A DNA stretch of 64,000 nt from positions 155,304,357 through 155,368,356 of the forward strand of contig CM019824.1 in assembly GCA_009763385.1 (NCBI GenBank), given 5' to 3'. Below the pieces are notes generated by a model. That model was given only the letters and a program-made list of their open reading frames with translations, searched no databases and was not told the DNA's origin. The DNA comes from Coix lacryma-jobi var. lacryma-jobi. Lineage: Eukaryota; Streptophyta; Magnoliopsida; Poales; Poaceae. Below, piece after piece: positions 44,066 through 53,379 of the stretch; position 1 is the first letter of the stretch; the number at the start of each line of letters is the position of its first letter. The translations under genes and the position numbers were made by a program.

Positions 44066-46910
44066 GTTGCTTAAGAAGACCCCATATGAGTTGCTCCATG
44101 GAAAGAAGCTAGATATATCATTCTTCTGTGTGTTCAATTGCAAATGCTACATCTATGAGAAACATCAACACCTAGGGAAGTTCTAAAAAAAGTTGCAATA
44201 TTGGTTTCTTACTTAGTTACTCATTGAAGTCAAAGCATATTGAGTATTCAACCATACCACTGGCTTGGTAAAGAATGGAGTTGGATGAACTAATAGCTCC
44301 CAAGGAGCACATGAGAATCTTAATGACGTAGGTGAATAACCATTGAGGAGGCTATGAAGAACATACAATTTGAGCCATCAAGCCTAAAGAAGATGATGAA
44401 GAAGCATAAGTGATTGATAGGCCTTCTTCATCAAATGTTCCTCAAGGTGATGATAAAGATTGGAGATAACCTAATAAAGACACTCATGTCTCTCAAGCTT
44501 AATTGGAGGCACAAGCCATGATGTTGGTGCTTCAACACCCCCTCCTCAAGTGGTTGATAGAAGAAACTCATCTCTACTTTAAGCTCATCAACAAGAAGTC
44601 ATCATTGTAAGTCCTTCAAGGGGTGTAATGACTCGCTCTCAAAAAATATGCTTCATTTATTGAACATCACTCTTTTGTCTCTTTTATTGAAGCTTCTAGC
44701 ATAGATGATGCCCTCAAGGATCCAAATTGGGTGGAGTCATGCATGAAGAAGTGAACAACTTCACCCACAATGAAGTGTCGACAATTAAGGAGTGGTCAAA
44801 AAGGTTCAAGAGTCATTGGAACAAAGTGGATGTTTTGCAACAAGCAAAGATAATCAAGGCATGATTATGAGTAATAAGTCAAGGCTAGATGCAAAGGGGT
44901 TCTCTCAGTTTGAAGGATTGGATTTTGGTGAGACCTTTTGTACCAGTTGCAAGACTTGAATACATTGGCATTTGTTCTTGCATATGCATCCAACCATAAT
45001 ATGGAACTATAACAAATGGATGTTAAAGTGCATTTTAAATGGTTTAATAAATGAACTAGTATATATTGATCAACCTTACGAATTTGAAGACCCTATATAT
45101 CCTAATCATATTTATAGGTTGTCCAAGGCACTATATCAGTTCAAGCAAAGCTCCAAGAGCATATGGTATGAATGCCTTCAGGATTTCATTATTGAGAATG
45201 GCCTCATGATTGGGATGGTTGACCACACTATATTGACCAAGAAGCTTGATGGAGATCTCTTCATTTGTCAAGTATATGTGGATGGTATCATATTTCACTC
45301 AATAAATGAAGATTATTGCAAAGAGTTTGGTGAATTAATGTAGGAGTTCGAGATGTCAATGGTAGATCAAACAAATGAGAGAAGGCACTTTCATCTCTCA
45401 AAAAAGTATACCAAGGAACTTCTCAAGAGGATCAATATGGATTGATGTAGGTCAATCAAGACACCAGTGCCATCTAATGGCAATCATGACCAAGATGACA
45501 GAGGTAAATCGGTTGGTCAAACTATAATGTCTTAGAGTCCAAATGACTTATATCCACTCTGCGCGCTGAGCGAACCACACATACCACCATCCCACTTGCG
45601 CTTTCGTCCTTGCTTCGCATGAAAGGACTAACCCGGGCATGGTAGGATGGACTCTAGAAGTCTTATATGTTGGTCTACCCCACCTTAAATAACCAAAGTG
45701 GGACTAAACCCCCCATAATATATAATTAACATGCACATGGCCACTATGGGCCAAACTTCAAACTGAGTCTAATGTGACATACACTGCCAATTCAAAGATC
45801 TTGATGTCCTCGTTGACTCAACACACCCATAACTAGGCAAACGATGACCATGAACGTTCTCTCTTAGCACAACAACTCGTGCGTCCAGTGCTGACACATG
45901 TGCCATGTCATGCACCCATAGGGCCTACATGCACAATAAACCCATGTTTGTGCCCCTAACCCGCACGCGTCTGTGGCCACGAAAGTTAGCTCTGATACCA
46001 TTTGTAATGCCCAGCACAGATTCACTATGCACGTTGAGTGAACCACACCTACCACCATCTCATTTACGCTTTCGTCCTCCTTCGTCCCTACTTTGTGTAA
46101 AAGGATTAACCCAGGATGGTGGGATGGACTCTAGAAGCCTTATATGTTGGTCTACCCCCACTCTAACAACCAAAGTGGGACTAAACCTCCATAATATCTC
46201 ATTAACATGCAAATGAATCACTATTAGCCAAACTTCAAACTAGACCGAATGTGACACAAACTCTCTACCATTCTATAATTGGTATCTTATTGTATCTTAT
46301 CACATCTAGGCCTGACATCATGATTAGTGTGTTTATGCGTGCTAGATTCCAAACCAATCTTAAGGAGGTCCACATAGTCCCGTTAAAAGAATCCTTAGGT
46401 ACCTTAAGCACACACAAGGCATTGGCTTTTGGTATCCCAAAGGAGCTAGTTTCCAACTTGTTGGTTATTCTCATTCAGATTATATGGGTAGCAAAATTTA
46501 TAGGAAAAGCATTTCTGGCGGGTGCCATATTCTTAGTAGATCACTATTAGCTTGGACCTCCAAAAAGCAAAGTAGGTGTTGCCTTGTCCACTGTTGAGAC
46601 GGAGTAAATCTCCATATGTGCTTGTTGTGCTCAAATTATTTACATGAAGCAAACCCTTCTAGACTATAGCTTAGTTCTAGAAAATGTACCACTTTTGTGT
46701 GATAACGAGAGTGCCATAAAACTTGCCAACAACCCGATTCAACACCCTCGCACCAAGCACATAGATATATGTCATTACTTCCTTAGAGATCATTTTGCTA
46801 AAGGTGATATCTTACTAGATGGTGTAAGAAAGGAAGATCAATTGGCAGATATCTTAGTAAAATTTTGTCATGCATATTGTATCGACAATATGGATTTTGT
46901 GTTGAATTAA
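44066..46910 (+). pseudogene. pol: Copia (Sirevirus-like) pol relic, split by a TRIM
   Basis: Pieces of a copia polyprotein follow each other in shifting frames. The integrase tail (PYELLHGKKLDISFF) lies near 44090. The RT hinge (DPNWVESCMKK, VIGTKWMFCNK) lies near 44720-44850. The RT block 44972-45343 has YEFEDPIYPNHIYRLSKALY and the catalytic box as YVDGII instead of YVDD. RNase H and the C-terminus resume after the inserted element at 46262 (SRPDIMISVFM, LLCDNESAIKLANNP, RTKHIDICHYFLRDHFAKGD). The order matches the intact pol at 55886-59158. Multiple stops, indels and the changed catalytic Asp show it is dead. Confidence 0.88.
45523..46256 (-). mobile_element. TRIM (miniature LTR retrotransposon), 734 bp, TSD CAAAC
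   Basis: Two direct repeats of 257 bp (45523-45779) and 254 bp (46003-46256) enclose a 223-bp interior. The unit is flanked by exact 5-bp duplications CAAAC (45518-45522 and 46257-46261). Immediately inside the right repeat, GCTCTGATACCA (45989-46000) is the complement of the TGGTATCAGAGC initiator-methionine-tRNA primer site. The element therefore reads on the minus strand, with the right repeat as 5' LTR. LTR ends are TGTCACA... and ...ATTACA on that strand (the left copy ends ATTATA). No coding region exists, so it must have been mobilised in trans. It interrupts the copia relic in RNase H-proximal pol. Confidence 0.92.
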
Positions 46911-47869
46911 TTCAAATTCAAATTTGAGACATTTCTTTTGTATTCATATTAAATATATCCTTATCCATATTTGATTCAAAAATAAAATATAGTAAAAGGT
47001 GATCTTTGGATTCGATTACTTGTGAATCTGATTCATTTCCATCCTCAGTTGGGGTGGCCTGTTATGAAAAGATAGAATTCAAGCATATGACTATTGTTGT
47101 AGAGTGACAAGCGTGAGCTAATGAGTCAGAGCAAAGAATTTACATGCATGGAGTTCGCGATTTGACAAGTGTCGTCACGTCCTAGCATGGCACCCTAGAC
47201 ACTTGTCACACCTTACTTTTCCACTGAGCGCATCAACCGCGCTTATATAGCAGAAAACGTGAATGATAGAAGACATGCTCCACACATTAGCATTAGGCCA
47301 CCCCCAACGTTGGCGGTCAGTAGTGTATGCTATGGCTAAAAGAAACAAGACACATAGTCAGGGAGCACATATGACTATAAGTTTTACAACCCAAAGCAAT
47401 AGCTACAGGGCCTATTTTGGTTACTAGTCCATGGACTCAACTTTAGCCTCTAAACTTTAGCCCCCTAAACTTTAGTCCTGCTAGGCTGTTTGGATGTACT
47501 AAAAGGTGATTAAAAGGTGAAAGACAAAGGAGAGAGAAAGAGAGTATCAACATTTTTAGTTCACATTATGGGGCAAATTAGAGCATCTCTAGCAGCTCAC
47601 CAATAATCCATCCCCAATAGGGTAGTATTGATGGTCAACAATACTGTATTATTATTGGAGGAGATGCTCCAGCAAATCCCCACCCCCAATATCAGCCCAA
47701 TCTACTCTGTGGCCCATTTTAGTTTATGGTCCAACTGGTCTGCAAGACCAAGCAAGTATCATCCATCGTCAGATCATGATCAACGGCTCACATCTCACCC
47801 TCCAAACCAAACCCTACAACCATGTTTCTTCCCTCTCTACGATGCCGCTCCTTCCCTCTCCATCGGTCG
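46911..47869. other. Unassigned sequence with MITE-like inverted ends
   Basis: No gene is recognised. GGGCCTATTTTGGTTAC near 47409 begins a hAT- or Tourist-like start without a clear partner. GAGCATCTCTAGCAG (47582) and the inverted GGAGATGCTCC (47660) bracket about 90 bases and may be a tiny MITE. Confidence 0.35.
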
Positions 47870-48221
47870 TGAAGGAGCATCTGGCTCTTTAATGAGTTTT
47901 GGTTGATTGTATGACAACTTGATTAAAGAGCTAATGTGTTTGCTAAGTATGAAGCAGGTGACAGCTTATCTCACATATACTTGCATATTCTATGGTAAGT
48001 CAAAAGTGATGCTTTGTTGGGAGATTTGAATTAAGTGAAGCATGAGACACAACAATGCATATAGAATTCTTGATATGGCTTATCTCTCTTTATGTGAGAC
48101 GTCTATGGTGTGATGAGCTCATTGGTTATCACATTTGAAAGTAGCTCAAGCACAAAGACCTATAATGCATATGGAGCTCATTGCATGACTTACTTGCTAT
48201 ATGTGTGGGATTCTTATTATG

Positions 48222-48655
48222 TCATGGATGAATATATTAATGATCATGTCTACTATCTCTCGAATGACATATTCTTGGGTTATAGTGGATATATTGGTTA
48301 TCACGTCTAGTATCTCTCTAATGACATTTTCTTGTGATGAGATGGACATATTGGTTATCACATAGAATATCTCTCTATATGTTGCATTCGTATGTTATGA
48401 TAGAATGGTCATCACATGGATTATCTCTCTATGGGGTGGATCCTTATACTATCATGGATAGACATATTGATGATCACATGGACAATCTCTCTAATGTCAT
48501 ATTCATGTGTTATGGTGAATATGTTGGTAATTACTTGGACTATCTCTCGAATGGTATATTCTTATGATGAGATGGATATGTTGGTTATCACACAGACTAT
48601 CATTATATATGAGGAATCCTTATAGTGTGATAGAAACATTTGGTTATCACATGGA
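48222..48655. repeat. Degenerate minisatellite, about seven units of 56-61 bp
   Basis: The phrase GGTTATCACATGGACTATCT, with variants, recurs near 48294, 48353, 48409, 48470, 48528, 48583 and 48643. Each unit also contains AATGACATATTCTTGTG-like and ATGGACATATTG-like parts. Units differ by many substitutions, so the array is old. Confidence 0.85.
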
Positions 48656-49059
48656 CTTCAGTTGATGATTCAAAACAAGACTTGATAAGAGTGGTTTGAG
48701 AAAGTGAAGATAGCAAGGAAAGACTTCGAGGTACCAAGCAAAGGAGAAGGGCAAGCAAAGGCTTGGCGGCCGAAGAACCTAGCTAGAGTGAAGAAGAAAG
48801 TACTTGCATTTAGTCGAGGAACGAATCAAGCCACAAAGGTCAAGTTAATGTGAAGGATCAAATCTTTGTTGATCAACCAAAGGAAAAGTGACTTGGTATA
48901 CTTGGCAGTTTTCTCATCTATGATGAATGAAATCAAGTCACAAGCTCAAGAAGGTTTTGCTCTAATGGAAGTTGTTCGACGATGACATGTTGACTCCCTC
49001 ATTCGATAAAGATTGGAAGTTGTGGCTATGTTTGAAAGACTTCAACTCAAAGAGGTTTA

Positions 49060-49626
49060 TGATCGTTTCCTTTTATTCTTGAGTTAATAGGCATGTCGTA
49101 CTATTAAGAGGGATGCAACATGTGGTAGACATTATTTCTCTAAGTGCTCAAGTCAACCCATGTGAGATTGAGAGAGAAGAGAGTGCTGCAAGGGCTAATT
49201 GTCTGTGTCTCGCACAACCCGGACATGTCAGGGTGGCTTACCGGACATGTCCGGTAGGTGCGGGTTTGGGGTAGTCGGTAGTACTGACTTCATGCTCGGT
49301 AGTACCGACCTCCAAGGGTCAGTTTGTAGGGCTCTATGTGTAACGGTTTTTTGACCTAGCGGTAGTACCGCTATTAAACTCGGTAGTACCGGTGGTCTGC
49401 TGGGTCTGGCTCTACCGGACATGTTCGGTAAGCCTACCGGACATGTCCGGTAGGTGACCAGCCCAGTCATCTTATGATTGTTTCTTTTTATTCTTGAGTT
49501 AATAGGAATGTCGTACTATTAAGAGGGATGCAACATGTGGTAGACATTGTTTCTCTAAGTGCTCAAGTCAACCCATGTGAGGTTGAGAGAGAAGAGAGTG
49601 CTGCAGGGACTAATTGTCTGTGTCTC
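49060..49626. repeat. Direct repeat pair of about 155 bp flanking a palindrome zone
   Basis: 49060-49214 (TTATGATCGTTTCCTTTTAT...) recurs at 49471-49626 with few differences, including the rare phrase AGAGTGCTGCA. The intervening 256 bases hold the CCGGACATGTCCGG and GGTAGTACCG motifs. The spacing is 411 bp, so the palindrome zone sits in a partial tandem duplication. Confidence 0.85.
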
Positions 49627-50264
49627 TGTTGGTATAAATTAACGCACACTCTACTTTATCCGCAAGCGCACAGATAAAATCTACTGATGTAGCACTTCAC
49701 CGGAGTAACCTAGTTTTAATATCGAACCCAAAGGAACGGATAGTGTTAAGCCTTAAAGTCTAACCCCTGAGTAGCTAACAAGGACAGAGAATCTAGAAGT
49801 ATAGAGGGGATCACTAAGGTTGTCTAATTCCAATTTAAGAGTGATATGTTTATATTATTCTTAGTGGGGAAGTTGCCATAAAAGGTCACAAACAGAGTAT
49901 GAGTCTTTTATACAAATGTATAATCCTAACGAGCCTACACACGGGTAAGTGGACTATAGAAGAATCAACAAGGCTATAAGAGTCACCCTTGCGAACAACC
50001 ACTACTACCGGCGTTATAGGAGGCATTTATGAGCTATCAAGTCTAAGCACCACGCTTACACTATCCAACTACTCTAAATCTAGAATGACTAGAATTAAAG
50101 TACTCAAAAGAGAGTCATAAACCTTAAGAATAACAAGAACAATGGCTCAAACTTAAATATAGATGTTGATTACCGAAACAATCGCTGAAGCAAGTTAACG
50201 ATGAACTTGAATCCGCAGGTACAAGATGAAGAAGTTGATCCGACAGGCCGAAGCTCCTTCTTGA

Positions 50265-50318
<54 letters not shown>

Positions 50319-50870
50319 AGTTCTAGTATAAGACTAGGTTCTAAACCTAAACTAGAGGGGTAACTAGTCTTCTACTTGAAAGCTGGCTCTTGAAGTTTTC
50401 TTCTAGGGTTTCTGAATGAGGCGTAGACTTTTCTGAAGAGAGACTTGATCTTCCCTGGGGCCTGGGGGCCTATTTATATAGCCCTGAGGGATCAACCGCG
50501 GCCGTTAGATCAAACCGACTTCACGTAGGGTTGAGATGGATCCTCAAAGGCGGTGGAGGAAGCTTCCAGAAGACGGAGGCCATCGGGCCCAGGGGGTGAC
50601 CGACCGGTCCTAGGGTGGGACCGGTCGGTCCCACCTGGCAGCCTCTCGGGGTGTCCCGCCTCGTGGTGTCCTCTGGTGTCCTCTAGGTCCGTCTGGAGTA
50701 TTCCTGATGTGTCGGTTCCGTAATCTTCTGTCGGTTTCCTTCTAGGAGAAGTAATCAGTGCTGGTTTTCCTGTTTAGTCCCTGCAGAATCACAATTCACC
50801 AAAACTCGTGGAATGTTGTCATTTAAAACCCTAAACCTTTATTGGTGATTGAATTCATGCTGAAAGTGCA
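49627..50870. repeat. Gypsy-like LTR fragment interrupted by the Sirevirus
   Basis: The block starts TGTTGGTATAAATTAACG and contains CGCAAGCGCACAGATA and GTAGCACTTCACCGGAGTA, phrases usual in a common grass gypsy LTR type. It breaks at 50870, where the Sirevirus 5' LTR begins; its remainder should follow that element beyond the window. A palindrome GACCGACCGGTCC ... GGACCGGTCGGTC lies near 50600-50632. Confidence 0.6.
50271..50314. repeat. TC dinucleotide microsatellite
   Basis: About 22 uninterrupted TC repeats lie within the gypsy-like LTR fragment. Such tracts are length-variable between individuals. Confidence 0.97.
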
Positions 50871-51307
50871 TTCGCCCCCAATGTGGGTTTTGGCTAATTA
50901 ATGACAATCAAATTAGGGACTAACCGGTTTATAAAAGCATGTATGCAGGTGTTAGTCCTAAGAAAGATTTGAAACGTTGAAATCTCGTGAACATAGCACG
51001 TTGGATACATTTGGACATAAAGATGCCTAGCTCAAGTAGTAGTTTAAAATTTCAATTTTAAACTTGAGTTATAGGTAAGCTGGACTATCAAGAGGGTCAC
51101 AAAGTAGGTTGGCTAGATGTGGAGAAAAGTGCTCAAATCAACTAACTATAGCTTGCTTGAGAGACACCTCACAAACACGAACACATGGAGGGTTTTTCTG
51201 TGTGGGCGGTAGTACCGACCATGGGTGGTCGGTAGTACCGCCCATGGCTGGTCTCCGCGCTGCTCTAACATGCTCTCTGTTCGCGCTCAAAATGACCTGG
51301 CGGTAGT

Positions 51308-51828
51308 CAATGTTTTCCTAAATAGTAAACGGTAAACAGTCAGTCACTCTTTGTTTAGCGTTTAGGCCGTTTAAACGGTGTTTAAACGGAGTTAAACGGT
51401 CTAAACGGTTTTGTATGGTAACACTAAAATATACATATTTATGTATGTAAAAATTAAATTTGATAGAAACTGCACATATTTGCACATGTAAAAAATAAAT
51501 ATTATACCAAATAATATTTTTGGAACAAATCTAAATCCCACAACATTTCATATACTCACAATGTTAATTAGTTTTGTGTTGATTATGGTAGTCGTAGTCC
51601 TCTAATTAACCAAATTATGGATTAAATGGTTGTTTAGATCATTTAATCATGTCTAACCTGATTTTCTTTAGACCATTTAGACTGGTTTAAACGGTTTAAA
51701 CGAGTTTAAACGGGTTTAAACGGTCCAACCGTTTAATTCACCGTTTAGGGCCTAAACAAAACAGATGACCTCTGTTTACCGTTTAAACGGTGTTTAAACG
51801 GATTAAACGGTCGTTTAGGCGAACAGAG
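51308..51828. mobile_element. hAT MITE, 521 bp, nested in the 5' LTR
   Basis: The insertion is bounded by 8-bp duplications GCGGTAGT (51300-51307 and 51829-51836). Left terminus CAATGTTTTCCTAAA pairs with the inverted right terminus CTCTGTTCGCCTAAA at 11 of 15 positions, and CAATG fits the hAT terminal consensus. The body is filled with GTTTAAACGG-type repeats in both orientations and has no coding sequence. The empty site in the 3' LTR proves its borders. Confidence 0.93.
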
Positions 51829-51835
51829 GCGGTAG

Positions 51836-52420
51836 TACCGCTATAAGGTCGATACTACCGCCCTCGGTGGTACCAACCCAGGTCGGTAGTAAGCCTAGTT
51901 TCGCAACCCTCTCTGTTTGGCTCGAAAATGACCTGGCGGTAGTACCGCCATTATGTCGGTACTACCGCCCTCGGTGGTACCGACCCTGGTCGGTAGAAAG
52001 GCAGGCTTTGCAAAGCTCTCTGGATGGATCAGAAATGGCCTGGCGGTAGTACCGCTATAGGGCCAGTACTACCGCCCCCGGTGGTACCGACCCAAGGCCG
52101 GTAGTAACCAAGTTTTGCAGGGCTCTCTGGTCTGATACGTTTTTGACTTGGCGGTAGTACCGCCATTATGTCGGTACTACCGACCCTCGGTGGTACCGAC
52201 CCTGGTCGGTAGTTACCGAGGGACCAAGTCCCTTTCTGTGGAGCTCTCTGTTCGCGGCAGATTTGGCCTGGCGGTAGTACCGCCATAGGGCCGGTACTAC
52301 CGCCCTCGGTGGTACCGACCTTATGGCCGGTAGCTGACTTTCTGGCCAGTTCTAGATCTGTGCGACCGTTATGACTGGTCGGTACTACCGACCATGGGTG
52401 GTCGGTACTACCGACCAGCC
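51836..52420 (+). promoter_or_regulatory. Palindrome-module array of the 5' LTR U3
   Basis: Four to five modules of about 110 bp each combine GGCGGTAGTACCGCC, a CGGTACTACCG copy, a GGTGGTACCGACC copy and a half-site GGTCGGTAGTA, then a CTCTCTG-containing spacer. The last two full sites (around 52380-52413) lie just before the TATA box. By analogy with other Sirevirus LTRs these are probably cis-regulatory, but binding proteins are unknown. Confidence 0.65.
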
Positions 52421-52435
52421 TCGGGACTGAGGGAG

Positions 52436-52443
52436 TATAAATA
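52436..52443 (+). promoter_or_regulatory. LTR promoter TATA box of the Sirevirus
   Basis: TATAAATA lies 23 bases after the last full palindrome and would place the RNA start (R region) near 52465. The 3' LTR has the same sequence near 63645. Confidence 0.65.
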
Positions 52444-53327
52444 CTTCCCCTCTTCGCTTTTTACGGTCGCCCACTCATTCCACTCACTTATTGCGACCTA
52501 ACTTCAGACGAAAAGCTCTCCAAGCATTGACTACTCCCCTCTCTCTCCCCCTTTGCTCCTAGATTCATTCTCTTACAAGATTTGAGCTAGGGAAGTGAGA
52601 TTAGAGAGTGAGAAGCTTCGATCTACGACTTGAGCACTTGGTTTCCATCTAGCCGGCTTGATTTGTGTCTATTACTCTTGAGCTCTTTGAGCCCTAGCCA
52701 GTTTGGTGTTCTTCATGGTAGCCCGTATTGATTCATTTGTGAGGGCTCCCCGAAGTGTTTGTATTTCCCCTGTGATTTCTAGTGGAGAAACTCTCGTAGA
52801 CTTTGTGGTTGCTTGAGTGAGGCAAGGAGGTGAAATAGACTCCGACCTTTGTGGTCACCTCAACCACGAGGACGTAGGCACTCCTTTGTGGATTGGCCGA
52901 ACCTCGGGATAAATCGCGTGTCCCGTGTGCTTGTTGTTGTCTCTACTTTCTATATTATGCTTGTTGTTGTGTTCTTCATGTTCTTCCTATCCCTATCTCC
53001 TTTTTAGGTTGGGAAGGCTCGATCTACTTCAAGGGAAGCAACCAAGGCTCGGTGAGAGTAGGATTGCTATCTATCATACTTAGGGAAGTGGGGTAGATTG
53101 TTGTATTACCTTCATAGCTTACATACATCGGATTTGTAGTTCCTTTTAGGATCACGGTGGTGCCGTTTGTTTGTGTCGGTAGTACCGGTGTTTCACACCC
53201 GGTAGTACCTACCCAAACAAACCGGCCTCTCCGGTTGTTATCTAACTGCATCTTCTAGTTTATGAAGTTTTAGATTGTTAAAAATCACCTATTCACCCCC
53301 CCTCTAGGCTGATTTGATCCTTTCAAT

Positions 53328-53339
53328 TGGTATCGGACC
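53328..53339 (+). other. Primer-binding site of the Sirevirus
   Basis: TGGTATCGGACC begins two bases after the LTR. It matches the first seven bases of the common TGGTATCAGAGC site complementary to initiator methionine tRNA, then diverges (G for A at position 8), so priming may be weaker than in the TRIM. Confidence 0.85.
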
Positions 53340-53379
53340 CTAACCCTTGTTTTAGCGCTTCACCCTGTAAGGGAGAATC

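Larger units (their letters stand above)
47870..49626 (+). repeat. Sirevirus-like LTR fragment with CCGGACATGTCCGG palindromes
   Basis: TGAAGGAGCATCTGGCTC at 47870 looks like a Sirevirus LTR start. The block contains a minisatellite (48222-48655), then a palindrome zone at 49215-49460 with CCGGACATGTCCGGTA twice and GGTAGTACCG-type elements several times. A further gypsy LTR begins at 49627 and cuts it off. Without a partner LTR the call rests on layout and motif type. Confidence 0.55.
50871..53325 (+). repeat. 5' LTR of the Sirevirus, carrying a hAT insertion
   Basis: It runs from TGAAAGTGCATTCGCC to GATCCTTTCA. The U3 part holds about five 110-bp modules of GGCGGTAGTACCGCC-type palindromes, ending just upstream of a TATA box at 52436-52443. 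It contains a 521-bp hAT insertion (51308-51828) plus its 8-bp duplication that the 3' LTR lacks, so the ancestral LTR length is about 1926 bp. Confidence 0.95.

Noticed and set aside
45989..46000. Possible tRNA gene at the GCTCTGATACCA sequence
   Set aside because: It is only a 12-base primer-binding complement next to an LTR; no cloverleaf sequence surrounds it.
41799..46910. One element composed of the 41799 LTR and the copia pol relic
   Set aside because: Plausible, but the LTR end, primer site, gag and integrase are missing and unassigned sequence lies between, so a single element cannot be shown.
51836..52330. CRISPR-like regular array of repeated 15-mers
   Set aside because: The modules are imperfect, spacers are themselves repeated between units, the context is a plant LTR, and no cas genes are present. 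They are LTR palindromes.
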